From: an uncultured Flavobacteriales bacterium
GTDB lineage: Bacteria > Bacteroidota > Bacteroidia > Flavobacteriales_G > Salibacteraceae
Length of the DNA: 64,000 nucleotides
Assembly (NCBI GenBank): GCA_905479105.1
Contig: CAJQLE010000004.1
Coordinates: 496,001-560,000, forward strand
Direction of reading: 5' to 3'
Shown here: one piece after another, positions 1-9,161 of the stretch
Layout: the number at the start of each line of letters is the position of its first letter
Numbering within the stretch: position 1 is the stretch's first letter
Position numbers and translations under genes: made by a program
The notes under the pieces: generated by a model
Told to the model about the DNA's origin: nothing
Seen by the model: the letters and a program-made list of their open reading frames with translations, nothing else
Database searches by the model: none

Positions 1-660
1 AAGCGGGACATCTGAATATCGCTTCTTAATTTCAGTCATTTCGTAGCCCTTTTGCACAAAGCCAATATGAAACTCTCTTCCTTTGCCAATTTTTTTGATG
101 AGTGTATTGTCAATGTTGGATATCGCGTTCCCGTATTTGTCTACGTAAATCACAGCACCCTTTATGTAGTCATGTCCTGTGGTTGGTTTGACAGAAATAC
201 GTTCAACCAGTTTGTCAGTCCTTCTGCCAATTACTTCAAGCGTTCCTCCATTAGCTAGAAATACTGCAGCAGGCGCATATAAGTCTCTCGCAGGGAAGAT
301 AAGAACGTCCGATTCAATATTCATTTGAAGTTCAACAATCAAGTCAGCATGTTGATCAGCGATTAAGCTAAACAGCCCGGTATCCGCGGTTAAAATATAG
401 CGGTCTTTGTATCTAATGCCGATATGTCGTATGTCATCTACCGCTTGAGTTCCCACCGCTACAATGTGTATGGTGTCTTTAGGGAATTCTTTCAGGATAG
501 TTTTCAACACAAATGCAGCCTCAGCGATGTCAAAGGGGTTGATGGAGTGACTTATGTCAATTATTTGAGCATCAGGTAATTGTGACAATATTTTTGCCTT
601 TACTAGTGCTAAGTAGTAATCGTCTAATCCGAGGTCTGTTGTTAAGGTTATTACGGGCAT
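1..660 (-). CDS. SAM hydroxide adenosyltransferase (DUF62 family), 3' end cut by window
   Basis: The reverse strand is open from an ATG at 660 to the window edge, giving about 220 residues without a stop, so the C-terminal end is missing. The product starts MPVITLTTDLGLDDYY, which carries the TDxGxxD signature of the DUF62/fluorinase-like family; later segments such as HSINPFDIAEAAFVL and the stretch PARDLYAPAAVFLA also fit. Family members hydrolyse S-adenosylmethionine to adenosine and methionine. The gene is divergent from the phoH-like gene, with about 90 bp between them, where TACTTTCG (minus strand, 709-716) is a near match to a -7 element. Function is inferred from family resemblance. 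Confidence 0.85.
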   Translation of the reverse strand, partial: MPVITLTTDLGLDDYYLALVKAKILSQLPDAQIIDISHSINPFDIAEAAFVLKTILKEFPKDTIHIVAVGTQAVDDIRHIGIRYKDRYILTADTGLFSLIADQHADLIVELQMNIESDVLIFPARDLYAPAAVFLANGGTLEVIGRRTDKLVERISVKPTTGHDYIKGAVIYVDKYGNAISNIDNTLIKKIGKGREFHIGFVQKGYEMTEIKKRYSDVPL

Positions 661-753
661 AATTTCACCTGAAAAATCACCGAAAGAAATTTATTTCTTT
701 GTGTAACGCGAAAGTAGGAAATCCTATCCGCCACATATTTTATTCATAGCAAT

Positions 754-1710
754 TTGCACGAAATAATTATTCTTTTTGAGGATGTCCACCCAGTAGATCT
801 GCTTGGAGTGAATAACGCGAATCTTCAGATTATCAGAAAGCATTTCTCTTCTCTCAAGCTTGTAGCTCGCGGAGATCAATTAAAAGTGCTTGGAACGGAA
901 GAGGAACTATCCAAATTCGAAAACAAATGGAAAGAGTTGGTCGCGTTTTTAAATCAATACAATCGCTTGGATGTTTCTGATGTTAAGAACATTATTAATT
1001 CTGATAATCCTGAAATAAAGGGTGATTCATCGGTTTTGCTTTACGGGAATAATGGAAAAGTAATCAAGGCACGAACACCTAATCAGCTGAAAATGGTGAA
1101 GCTGATGAGTGATAATGATATGCTTTTTGCAATCGGACCAGCGGGCACGGGTAAAACATACACAGCTGTGGCACTTGCTGTAAAAGCCCTAAAAGAGAAA
1201 GAGGTGCAGAGAATTGTGCTCACCAGACCAGCTGTTGAGGCAGGAGAAAGCCTCGGTTTTTTACCGGGAGACTTAAAAGAAAAAATGGATCCATACTTGA
1301 GGCCGTTATATGATGCCTTATTCGACATGATTCCTCATGATAAACTCGTCAAGCACCTTGAGCGGGGAGTAATTGAGATTGCTCCTCTTGGTTTTATGCG
1401 AGGAAGAACGTTGGCCAATGCATTTGTGATTCTCGATGAAGCTCAGAATACGACTGAAAATCAAATGCGGATGTTTTTAACCCGAATGGGCCGAGGTTCA
1501 AAGTTTATTGTCACCGGTGATTCTAGTCAGATTGACTTGCCTAAACATGTGAAAAGTGGTCTTTTGCATTCAGTGGATATTCTAGCCGATGTGCCAGGAG
1601 TAGAAACTATTAAGTTGGATAAACGAGATGTAGTTAGACATCGTCTTGTTGAAAGTATAATAGATCGATATGAGAAGGCTGATGCCGCTCAAGAAAAGAA
1701 AAAAGACTGA
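754..1710 (+). CDS. PhoH-like ATPase
   Basis: A 318-residue protein of the PhoH/PhoL family, cytoplasmic P-loop ATPases linked to RNA metabolism and stress. The N-terminal 100 residues form the usual PhoL lead domain. Walker A GPAGTGKT is at residues 128-135 and the Walker B FVILDEAQ near residue 225, followed by the family segment RMFLTRMGRGSKFIVTGD. The start is TTG at 754; no ATG lies in a suitable position, and length and N-terminus match the family. The stop is 16 bp before purC, so the two may be co-transcribed. Confidence 0.9.
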   Translation: MHEIIILFEDVHPVDLLGVNNANLQIIRKHFSSLKLVARGDQLKVLGTEEELSKFENKWKELVAFLNQYNRLDVSDVKNIINSDNPEIKGDSSVLLYGNNGKVIKARTPNQLKMVKLMSDNDMLFAIGPAGTGKTYTAVALAVKALKEKEVQRIVLTRPAVEAGESLGFLPGDLKEKMDPYLRPLYDALFDMIPHDKLVKHLERGVIEIAPLGFMRGRTLANAFVILDEAQNTTENQMRMFLTRMGRGSKFIVTGDSSQIDLPKHVKSGLLHSVDILADVPGVETIKLDKRDVVRHRLVESIIDRYEKADAAQEKKKD

Positions 1711-1726
1711 TTGATTAAGAGAAATT

Positions 1727-2680
1727 ATGGCTGAAGCATTAAAAGAGACCAACTTCCACTTTCCTCATCAAACAAAGATGTACCGCGGAAAAGTGCGTGA
1801 TGTTTATCATATAGGAGATCACTATCTAGTGATGGTGGCAAGTGATCGTATATCGGCATTTGATCATGTATTGCCGAAAGGGATTCCTTTTAAGGGACAA
1901 GTCTTGAATCAGCTTGCAGCTAGATTTTTAGATGCTACCAGCGATATTGTTCCGAATTGGTTGGTCGCAGTGCCCGACCCTAATGTTACCATTGGCGTTA
2001 AATGTGAGCCGATTAAAATTGAAATGGTGATCAGAGGCTATTTGAGTGGTCATGCTTGGCGTGAGTATCGATCAGGAAAGCGCATGATATGCGGAGTTCC
2101 TATGCCCGATGGGATGAAAGAGAGTGATGCTTTTCCTGAACCAATCATCACTCCTGCCACAAAGGCAGATGAAGGTCATGATGAAGATATCTCTAGAGAA
2201 GACATCATAAAGAAAGGCATAGTTGATGAGTCGATGTACCTCAAACTGGAAGATTATACGCGCAGAATTTACCGCAGAGGCTGCAAAATTGCTGCTGAGC
2301 GAGGTTTGATTTTAGTAGATACCAAGTATGAGTTTGGACTCGATTCTGATGGCAATATTCTACTTATTGATGAAATTCACACCCCGGATTCTTCTCGATA
2401 TTTTTATGCTGATGGCTATGAAGAACGTCAGGCTCGAGGTGAATCTCAAAAGCAATTGAGCAAAGAGTTTGTTAGACAATGGTTGATTGAAAATGAATTC
2501 CAAGGGTTAGATGGTCAAACGATGCCAGAGATGCCAAATGATTTTGTTCAGACGGTAAGTGAACGATACATTGAGCTTTACGAGAAGATAACAGGAGATA
2601 AATTCTACGAAGCGGATACAGATCGCATCAATACTAGGGTTGAGTCTAATATCATGTCTTGGATTCAAGACAACATGTAG
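1727..2680 (+). CDS. purC: Phosphoribosylaminoimidazole-succinocarboxamide synthase
   Basis: SAICAR synthase, the ATP-dependent step joining aspartate to CAIR in purine synthesis. The family motifs YRGKVRDVY (residues 19-27) and SDRISAFD (39-46) are present, as is the [13 protein letters not shown] segment. At 317 residues it is the long form common in Bacteroidota and yeast rather than the short form of about 240 residues. ATG at 1727 directly follows the phoH-like gene. Nothing unusual is seen. Confidence 0.97.
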   Translation: MAEALKETNFHFPHQTKMYRGKVRDVYHIGDHYLVMVASDRISAFDHVLPKGIPFKGQVLNQLAARFLDATSDIVPNWLVAVPDPNVTIGVKCEPIKIEMVIRGYLSGHAWREYRSGKRMICGVPMPDGMKESDAFPEPIITPATKADEGHDEDISREDIIKKGIVDESMYLKLEDYTRRIYRRGCKIAAERGLILVDTKYEFGLDSDGNILLIDEIHTPDSSRYFYADGYEERQARGESQKQLSKEFVRQWLIENEFQGLDGQTMPEMPNDFVQTVSERYIELYEKITGDKFYEADTDRINTRVESNIMSWIQDNM

Positions 2681-2683
2681 TTC

Positions 2684-3184
2684 CTAGTTTTCAGTTGTTT
2701 TAATCTCCTCAAAGTAACTTTTGGTGTAATTTTTATCGTAAGTAAATTCCTTTTTCTTTTGATCGAAAGCAATGAGGGCAGAAGGATACTCACTTAAAGC
2801 AGGGTCATATTTTTCTTCTTCTTTTGAAGTCATACCTATGTCAAATTCAAACTTGCTGAAATCAGTATATCCTTCCGGAAGTTTAGTATTTACAGAGATG
2901 CGCTTATTGTAATAGCCGCTTTGAGAGAGTTGTATGGTGTATAGATGTTCATTGTAAAGCGATAACTTGAACTTCCCGTTTTTCTTTGTCTCTGTTTCGT
3001 GAACTAAGTGATTTCCCTCAAAAAGTTGCACTAAGACACCTTCCATAGTGCCTTCTGCATTGGAAATAGCACCGCCAATTTCTAGGGCTTCAAAGACTTC
3101 GACTGCCGTTGTGTCTTGAGCTGCGCTTGGCATGCTCATTGAAGATAGGATTGCAATTGAAAATATAAGTGATAAGGTTTTCAT
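2684..3184 (-). CDS. Secreted protein with carboxypeptidase-regulatory-like beta-sandwich
   Basis: The start was set at 3184 because MKTLSLIFSIAILSSMSMPSAAQ from there is a clear signal peptide; the longer frame from 3223 adds 13 residues of non-signal sequence. The mature part has a segment (GGAISNAEGTMEGVLVQLF, then KKNGKFKLSLYNEHLYTIQL) resembling the CarboxypepD_reg/Cna-B-like fold used in Bacteroidota surface proteins, where a parameter string is followed by strand-rich sequence. No sorting domain or enzyme motif is visible. Specific function unknown. It converges on purC, with 3 bp between stops. Confidence 0.75.
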   Translation of the reverse strand: MKTLSLIFSIAILSSMSMPSAAQDTTAVEVFEALEIGGAISNAEGTMEGVLVQLFEGNHLVHETETKKNGKFKLSLYNEHLYTIQLSQSGYYNKRISVNTKLPEGYTDFSKFEFDIGMTSKEEEKYDPALSEYPSALIAFDQKKKEFTYDKNYTKSYFEEIKTTEN

Positions 3185-3307
3185 AGAAACAGGGTTTATC
3201 TTAGACTTGTCTAAAATCAACAAAAAATCAATAAGAATTTAAAATATAGTCTTTCAGTTTCAACATTTATAGTTGGAATACTTTGGATTGTCTTCGGAAT
3301 TGACCTT

Positions 3308-3919
3308 TTGGTGAGTGTCGATTTGCGTTCTTTTGGATTGAGGCCTAGAGAACTACAAGGACTGATAGGAGTAATTACTTATCCATTGCTTCATGCGGAT
3401 TGGAAGCATATTACTGATAACTCAGTTTCTGCATTTGTTCTGTTGCTAGGTCTGTTCAGTTTTTATGGTAGAATAGGTTGGTCTGTGGTTGGATGGAGTT
3501 GGGTTATGAGTGGAATTTGGATTTGGATTGCTGCCCGTGGCGGTAATCATATTGGGTTTAGTGGAGTCATCTATGCGCTAGCATCCTTTATATTTTTCTC
3601 TGGAGTTGTCAGAAGGCATTATCGATTGATGTCACTATCTCTTGTGGTTGTATTCCTGTATGGATCGATGATTTGGGGAGTGTTACCTATTCAACCAGGT
3701 ATCTCTTGGGAAGGACACTTGTTTGGCGCAATTGCTGGAATGATTCTAGCGTATTATTATCGCAATGAAGGACCTCAAAGACCCAAGTATAGCTGGGAGT
3801 TGGAAGAAGAATTAGAAGATCCTTGGGAAGAAGAAATAGAATATGAAGAAGTTGAAAAACCTGAGGATGAAGACGGCCAACCGCGGGTAGTTTATAATTT
3901 CAAAAAGAAAGAGGATTAA
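3308..3919 (+). CDS. Rhomboid family intramembrane serine protease (true start probably upstream)
   Basis: Multi-pass membrane protease of the rhomboid family. Visible signatures are HADWKHITDN (the conserved HxxxxHxxxN helix), GFSG containing the GxSG serine nucleophile, and GHLFGAIAG with the catalytic His. The acidic cytoplasmic tail, rich in E/D, fits Bacteroidota homologues. The listed start is TTG at 3308, but the frame is open back to 3215 and encodes a typical first membrane segment (STFIVGILWIVFGIDLLV) that the family needs; no ATG, GTG or TTG exists in that extension. So either a rare start (for example ATC 3227 or ATA 3269) is used or the annotation loses TM1. The end overlaps the glucanase gene tail to tail by 4 bp. 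Confidence 0.85.
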   Translation: MVSVDLRSFGLRPRELQGLIGVITYPLLHADWKHITDNSVSAFVLLLGLFSFYGRIGWSVVGWSWVMSGIWIWIAARGGNHIGFSGVIYALASFIFFSGVVRRHYRLMSLSLVVVFLYGSMIWGVLPIQPGISWEGHLFGAIAGMILAYYYRNEGPQRPKYSWELEEELEDPWEEEIEYEEVEKPEDEDGQPRVVYNFKKKED

Positions 3920-5157
3920 TCCAAGATTTTAAAACTGCGCTCTATCGATCCATCCTCAAATCGATAGATCAACAATTGACCGTTTTGAGCTTTTACCTTT
4001 CGTCCTATCATATCATACACTTCAACAACTTTCTTTGACTGAGATTGATGCCGTGGATATATAGATAAAACCGATTCACAAGTTCTGCAATCCTTCCAGC
4101 ACACCGTATCCATAACAATAGGGTCAGAATCATCATTGACGATCACTCCATAGTTCAACCATTCATCGCATGGATTAAAGTCACAGGAGCTTCCTTCGGG
4201 CGCACCACCATTTTCTTCCCAAAAGTTTTTGGTGAAGAGGTATTCATATTTGCCTGGAAGAAGCGACAGCGTGGTTGACCAAACATCTCCATCTTTAGTC
4301 ATGGGTGTGCATGTTCCGCACCAATCGTTGAAACTTCCATTGAGGTAAATAACATCCGAAGCTTCCATTGCTTCTAGTGACATATCTACTGTAAACGTCA
4401 CAGCAACAGTTGGTTGATTAGAATCGGGCTCCAAGATACTTAGTGTCAATAAACCATTCTCTACAGCTACTCCAGCTGGTTTAAAAGTGCAAAAGTTACC
4501 GCTAAAACCGCCAAATTCTTCAATCTTCCACAGGCTCTCATCATAACTGTCAAAGTCATCTTGCCATTTGAATGTAAAGTTGTTGTTCGTCCCAGTATTT
4601 CCTGCACCTGGCGTGTATTCGTAATAGCGCACATAATCATAGCTCGAAGTCACTGGCATGATGGAAGGATCCCATTGTCCAGCCCAATTTACATTATCTA
4701 CTGCCCAAAGGTTCATCATTAATCGCATTGGGTGAATAAGGCCATCCACAAAAGCTTGGTCTTGAACAAATGCTAATGCTCCATCAACAAACCACCTGAC
4801 GATTCCTGGTTCCCACTCAATGATATAATTATGCAGAGAGTCGTGCGGATTGAATGCTGGGCTAAAAGCACTTGTATAGTAAATGGGGCCAGGGTAGTGT
4901 GTCGTGAAAAGAACGTTTTCACTGTTGCCCGTCATCTCTATGTCTATTTCATTGTTCTGTTCAGGCCAGTTACAACCAAGGTCTACATTGTAAAGAAAAA
5001 AGGACGAGATAACACCATCTCCGGCTTCCGACTGCATGGATACTTCAAAACGACCATACAAAAATGCCTCGTGACTGCGGATTTCTCCACCTGTGCATTC
5101 TTGACTATGCAGATGAGATGAGATGAAAAGTAAAAAGAGAAATACAGCGGTTTTCAT
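3916..5157 (-). CDS. Secreted GH16 beta-glucanase with reversed halves, CBM-like module and T9SS tail
   Basis: A 413-residue secreted enzyme with signal peptide MKTAVFLFLLFISSHLHSQ. Residues 20-182 correspond to the later two thirds of a lichenase fold, including the GH16 catalytic motif EIDIE (E70, D72, E74) and the segment VRWFVDG. Residues 194-242 (FTFKWQDDFDSYDESLW onward, ending GLLTLSI) correspond to the strands that normally come first in GH16. This order matches the naturally permuted Fibrobacter succinogenes 1,3-1,4-beta-glucanase, including a YTPGxGxxG linker. Residues 250-355 resemble a glycogen-binding/CBM48-like sandwich (VIYLNGSFNDW). The C-terminus (about 363-413) looks like a divergent type A sorting domain (VEVYDMIGRKV). 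Likely substrate: mixed-linkage or 1,3-beta-glucan; inferred. Confidence 0.88.
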   Translation of the reverse strand: MKTAVFLFLLFISSHLHSQECTGGEIRSHEAFLYGRFEVSMQSEAGDGVISSFFLYNVDLGCNWPEQNNEIDIEMTGNSENVLFTTHYPGPIYYTSAFSPAFNPHDSLHNYIIEWEPGIVRWFVDGALAFVQDQAFVDGLIHPMRLMMNLWAVDNVNWAGQWDPSIMPVTSSYDYVRYYEYTPGAGNTGTNNNFTFKWQDDFDSYDESLWKIEEFGGFSGNFCTFKPAGVAVENGLLTLSILEPDSNQPTVAVTFTVDMSLEAMEASDVIYLNGSFNDWCGTCTPMTKDGDVWSTTLSLLPGKYEYLFTKNFWEENGGAPEGSSCDFNPCDEWLNYGVIVNDDSDPIVMDTVCWKDCRTCESVLSIYPRHQSQSKKVVEVYDMIGRKVKAQNGQLLIYRFEDGSIERSFKILD

Positions 5158-5206
5158 AGCAAATACTTAAACGGCTATAAAAGTGCTAAATCTAAATGAG
5201 TTTATA

Positions 5207-6328
5207 TTATTGACTAAGCATCACTGGCATTACCAGCATTACAATATCTTCACTTGCCTCTTTTTCAGAAGGAGATAAAAGTCCGGCTCTATTTGGCGCA
5301 CTCAATAAAAGTTTCACTTCATCTGACTCGAGGTTATTCAGCATCTCAATGATGAATCTACTGTTGAATCCTATGGTGATATCTTCTCCTTTGTAGTTGC
5401 AGTTTAATCGCTCGGTTGCTTCATTGCTATAGTCTAAATCTTCAGCAGAAACCTGAAGGTCACTTCCTTTAATAGCCAATCGAACTTGATGTGTTGTTTT
5501 GTTTGAGAAAATTGAAACCCTTCTAATGCTGTTCAAGAACAACTGACGGTCAATCAACATTTCGTTTGGATTCTCTTTCGGAATAACAGCATCGTAGTTT
5601 GGATACTTTCCATCGATCAACCTGCTTACCAATTTATAGTTCTCAAATGTGAAGGAGGCATTCGTCTCATTGTATTCAATCTCCACATCAGTCGACATGT
5701 TTGAAACCAATGACTTGATTAAGTTCAGAGGCTTCTTTGGCATGATAAAGCTTGCTGCCTTTCCAGACTTGCAGTCGCTTCTTCTATACTTTACTAATTT
5801 GTGTGCATCAGTGGCAACGAACGTGATACCATCTTTTTCTAACGAGAAGTACACGCCACTCATCACAGGTCTCAACTCATCATTACCGGTTGCGAAAACA
5901 GTTTTATTGATAGCATTGAAAAGGATTCCGCTATCAATTTTCAATGAAGAAGAAGATTCCATTTCTGGAAGTCTTGGGAACTCATCTCCGTTTGTTCCAG
6001 CTAATTTGTACTTACCCGTATCAGAAGAAACTTCAATACCGAAAGACTTAGCATCAACGGAGAAAGTAAGAGGTTGGTCTGAAAACGTTTTAAGCATATC
6101 AAGAAGAAGCTTCGCAGGAATACAAACCTTCATGTCATCATCTGCTTTATCCAGATTGATCTCTGAAATCATTGTTGACTCCAAATCTGAACCAGAAACG
6201 ACTAATTTTTTATCCTTTACATCAAATAAGTAATAGCCCAAAATAGGCAAGTTGCTACTTGTGTTCAGAACCCCACTGATGGAGGTCAGTTGTTTCAATA
6301 AATTGCTGCTAGAAACGATGAATTTCAT
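5207..6328 (-). CDS. dnaN: DNA polymerase III beta subunit (sliding clamp)
   Basis: 373 residues, the usual length for the ring-forming clamp that tethers replicative polymerase to DNA. Three repeated clamp folds are recognisable; landmarks include FVATDAHKLVKYRR in the middle domain and the C-terminal VMLVMPVMLSQ, a conserved ending. Start is ATG at 6328 with N-terminus MKFIVSSSNLLKQL typical of the family. A TAnnTTTG match lies at 6378-6385. It lies downstream of gldF-gldG-DUF4340, 110 bp past the DUF4340 stop, so it may be read both from its own promoter and from the operon. Confidence 0.97.
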   Translation of the reverse strand: MKFIVSSSNLLKQLTSISGVLNTSSNLPILGYYLFDVKDKKLVVSGSDLESTMISEINLDKADDDMKVCIPAKLLLDMLKTFSDQPLTFSVDAKSFGIEVSSDTGKYKLAGTNGDEFPRLPEMESSSSLKIDSGILFNAINKTVFATGNDELRPVMSGVYFSLEKDGITFVATDAHKLVKYRRSDCKSGKAASFIMPKKPLNLIKSLVSNMSTDVEIEYNETNASFTFENYKLVSRLIDGKYPNYDAVIPKENPNEMLIDRQLFLNSIRRVSIFSNKTTHQVRLAIKGSDLQVSAEDLDYSNEATERLNCNYKGEDITIGFNSRFIIEMLNNLESDEVKLLLSAPNRAGLLSPSEKEASEDIVMLVMPVMLSQ

Positions 6329-6377
6329 GCTAAAAGATTAAGGTTTGTTAGAAGGTTAGTGATCTTCTTGATAATGG

Positions 6378-6385
6378 CAAATATA
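6378..6385 (-). promoter_or_regulatory. -7 promoter element for dnaN
   Basis: The minus strand reads TATATTTG, an exact fit to the Bacteroidota TAnnTTTG element, 49 bp ahead of the dnaN ATG. No clear TTTG -33 box sits at the expected 19-21 bp spacing, so only the -7 half is supported. Confidence 0.5.
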
Positions 6386-6438
6386 GATGTTTAGCCAAAA
6401 GAAGTAAAGCTACTTTCTATCAGTTAATAAGCAAGTTT

Positions 6439-7437
6439 TTAACGGCTTTTAAAGAATGAAACACCCTTAGTGAGCTTGTCGAATATTGCGTACTGGCCAA
6501 CTACGACTTCACCTGAATCAATCCATAAGTATAGGCGGTCTAGGTCAAATTCAATTTCATTCCCAACGGGGTCGTAGCCTTCCTTTATCGGTTTTTTAAA
6601 GGCAGATACAGTTTTCGAAGTGCCCTCATTGTTAACAACGGTGATTGAAAATATGGGTGAGCTCTGTTTTACAGAATCGATAAATGCTTCTGATTTAGTT
6701 TCTTCAAAGCTTTCATAATGAATCATTTTGTAGTTGGCGATGTATGCACTAAGCATAAATGAGTCAATTGCTGCAGTGGACGTGAGATCTTTACCGACTA
6801 AGACAGAATATTTTTGATTTCCTTCTGAGTTAATTTTGAAATTCCTCTCCTCTAAACCATGATATTCTACGGTTATACTCTCAATTTGTGAAGGATTATA
6901 TTCAAAAAGCCCTCGATGTCTCCATTCTAATGGATTGGTGAAGAAGCGAGGAGTGAGAAAACCGTGAAAGCCTTCCATGTGTATAAGAAAGGGGCGCTGC
7001 GAACCCTTCATCAACATATATGTTCCGCTATGTTCTTTATCTGGACTACCAACATAAAAAGACTTAATCAAACCGGCTTGATCATATAATTCGACCTCGC
7101 AATGGCTTGAAATTATGGTTTTCAGAACGGTGTTCATTTGCACCTGACTTACCGGTGCCTTCACTGACATTTTATTAATCGTAGACAATAAAATGTCAAT
7201 GCCGTCTGGCCTTGCTTTGTAGGTTTCGTTGAGTAACCATTCACTCCCATCTCTGGTTAAGTTCACAAATTCCCCAGATTCGTCTCTTAAAACTATACGC
7301 TGAATTGCAGCTGTATCTTTCACAGCAAAGTCTGAAAGTTCGCCTTTCATTGTATTTGTAGTTTCTTCCTTGGTTGCCCAAATAGCCAAAAGCGTGAGTA
7401 TTATAAGAAGTACTACTCCTAATCCTATTTTTTTCAT
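6439..7437 (-). CDS. DUF4340 membrane-anchored protein downstream of gldG
   Basis: Start chosen at 7437: MKKIGLGVVLLIILTLLAIWA from there is one N-terminal membrane anchor, and this leaves a normal 11-bp gap to the gldG stop; the longer frame from 7542 would overlap gldG by 94 bp. The remainder, about 300 residues, is soluble and outside the inner membrane, with repeated DUF4340-type units (SEWLLNETYKARPDGIDILL and FYVGSPDKEHSGTYML). DUF4340 proteins commonly follow GldG/IFT-like ABC components. A role with the GldFG transporter is inferred from position only. Confidence 0.85.
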   Translation of the reverse strand: MKKIGLGVVLLIILTLLAIWATKEETTNTMKGELSDFAVKDTAAIQRIVLRDESGEFVNLTRDGSEWLLNETYKARPDGIDILLSTINKMSVKAPVSQVQMNTVLKTIISSHCEVELYDQAGLIKSFYVGSPDKEHSGTYMLMKGSQRPFLIHMEGFHGFLTPRFFTNPLEWRHRGLFEYNPSQIESITVEYHGLEERNFKINSEGNQKYSVLVGKDLTSTAAIDSFMLSAYIANYKMIHYESFEETKSEAFIDSVKQSSPIFSITVVNNEGTSKTVSAFKKPIKEGYDPVGNEIEFDLDRLYLWIDSGEVVVGQYAIFDKLTKGVSFFKSR

Positions 7438-7448
7438 GACCTGATTCT

Positions 7449-9161
7449 TTAGCGTCCGTAAATTCTCTTTCTGAAATACATTCTTAACCATCCAAACAAA
7501 AGCACAAGTGCTATAGGGAAAGCGGTATTGAGGCTTTGCCAAAATATACGATCCCTGTCAATTTTGCTTTGATCGAGCATTCGGATTTTGAAGTCTTTAG
7601 ATCTAATATTTAATAAGCCGCTGTCGTCCAGCAAATAATTCATTGCGTTTAACAGGAATTCCTTGTTGCCATAAGTTTCCTCAGTATACTTATAGAACCC
7701 TAAGGCGTAATAGATCTCTTCTTTTCTATTGACTTCATTCGCGATGATATTCCCATCACTAAGAACGATCATTTTGTTGCTGGCACTTTGTTCTTTAAAG
7801 TCAATACCATCATCATCTAAAATCTTTTTAGGCAGTCTGTTTTTAAAGACAGAAGTGAAGTTTCCTTCCAAAAGCAACCCTACATTATGCGGACCTGAGC
7901 TATACATTTCATAACGTGGCTTTTCACGAAGAACATTAAAGCTGATGCGGGTAGGGGCGTTTACTATACGTGATTTCTCGCTAGAACTTAATAGTGTAGT
8001 GCTCTTTATACCATCAAGTTCGATGGCTTCTAACGAACTCGAAAACTCCCCTTTAACACGCTCAAGACCCATTGAAATCGGATGGTTTTGATTGCCAATG
8101 AGTAATGGCATGTAAAACCACGCAAACATTTCATAATTGGGCTGATTCCCAACCATACCAGTTACTATAGGTATTGGAACAGCCTCCAAATCCATGATGA
8201 GATCGTTATTCAGCCTTACGCCATATTTAAAGAGTTGATCGGTTAAGTTATGATCAAGAGCAAGACCCATCGTAAATTGACTTTGCTTTAAGCTGTCCAT
8301 TCTGGCAAATACAGGATCAATGCACCAAAGTACCTTGCCGCCATTCATCACGAATTGATCTATAACGAACTTATCTTTTTCACTATAAGCACTGTCTGGG
8401 CGTGCTATTATGATCGCGTCTAATCCATCTAGTGCGTGCACTTGCTCATTTATGGTTACACGTTCAACATTGTAAAACTCAGAGAGCGCTTTTTCAGCAT
8501 CAGCCGTCATCAACTTATCCATTTCACCATGTCCCTCAATAAAGGCAACCCGCTTTGCTTCGTCATTGGATAGTTTTTTCAAAGCGCTCATGAATTCATA
8601 TTCCAATTGCTGAATAGAATTGGCGATCATTTCTTGCTGGGAAATTCCTTTTTGTCCTTTTAAGATCTGAATTGGCGTTTCCTTTCCATTAAAAGTTAGA
8701 ATGGCCCCAGGGAAAATGATTTGCTCAGAAAGTTTATCTCCTGTGCGCATCCTTATGTTAGAGTATTGAAGACCTTGACGAGTTAGTTCTTTATAAACTT
8801 CTACGCGCTCTTCCTCATCTGTGCTCGCTGACGGATTTATAAATTCATACTCTAGATTACCACTAGAGTATGCTCTCAACTCATCAAGCATTTCTTTGGT
8901 AGCATCCCTCAGTTCTCGAAATTCTGTAGGAAGATTTCCTTCCAAGTAAACCCTGACGAAAACTATATCCTCCAAGTTTTCAAGATTGTCAATGGTTGCA
9001 TCGGACAGTGTGTAGCGTTTTTCAGCGGTCAGGTCATATCTTCCAAAAAAGAATGATCCAACATAGTTCAGCAGAATAATCGCGAAAAGGGCTATGATAA
9101 GCGAACCCAGATCAATCCACTTCTTTCCTTTCAGATTCTTATTTGATTGATTTTTTACCAT
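7449..9161 (-). CDS. gldG: Gliding-motility-associated ABC transporter subunit GldG
   Basis: 570 residues, usual GldG length. An N-terminal membrane segment (DLGSLIIALFAIILLNYVGSFFF) is followed by a large extracytoplasmic domain starting DLTAEKRYTLSDATIDNL, a GldG hallmark, and a C-terminal membrane helix before the final basic residues. GldF, GldG and the ATPase GldA form an ABC transporter required for gliding in some Flavobacteria; no gldA is in this window. Its ATG overlaps the gldF stop by 7 bp, implying translational coupling. T9SS cargo elsewhere in the window agrees with the gliding/T9SS theme, although presence of gldFG alone does not prove motility. Confidence 0.93.
   Translation of the reverse strand: MVKNQSNKNLKGKKWIDLGSLIIALFAIILLNYVGSFFFGRYDLTAEKRYTLSDATIDNLENLEDIVFVRVYLEGNLPTEFRELRDATKEMLDELRAYSSGNLEYEFINPSASTDEEERVEVYKELTRQGLQYSNIRMRTGDKLSEQIIFPGAILTFNGKETPIQILKGQKGISQQEMIANSIQQLEYEFMSALKKLSNDEAKRVAFIEGHGEMDKLMTADAEKALSEFYNVERVTINEQVHALDGLDAIIIARPDSAYSEKDKFVIDQFVMNGGKVLWCIDPVFARMDSLKQSQFTMGLALDHNLTDQLFKYGVRLNNDLIMDLEAVPIPIVTGMVGNQPNYEMFAWFYMPLLIGNQNHPISMGLERVKGEFSSSLEAIELDGIKSTTLLSSSEKSRIVNAPTRISFNVLREKPRYEMYSSGPHNVGLLLEGNFTSVFKNRLPKKILDDDGIDFKEQSASNKMIVLSDGNIIANEVNRKEEIYYALGFYKYTEETYGNKEFLLNAMNYLLDDSGLLNIRSKDFKIRMLDQSKIDRDRIFWQSLNTAFPIALVLLFGWLRMYFRKRIYGR

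Noticed and set aside
5649-6233. 194-residue plus-strand frame opposite dnaN
   Set aside because: Shadow of dnaN; composition follows the antisense of a conserved gene.
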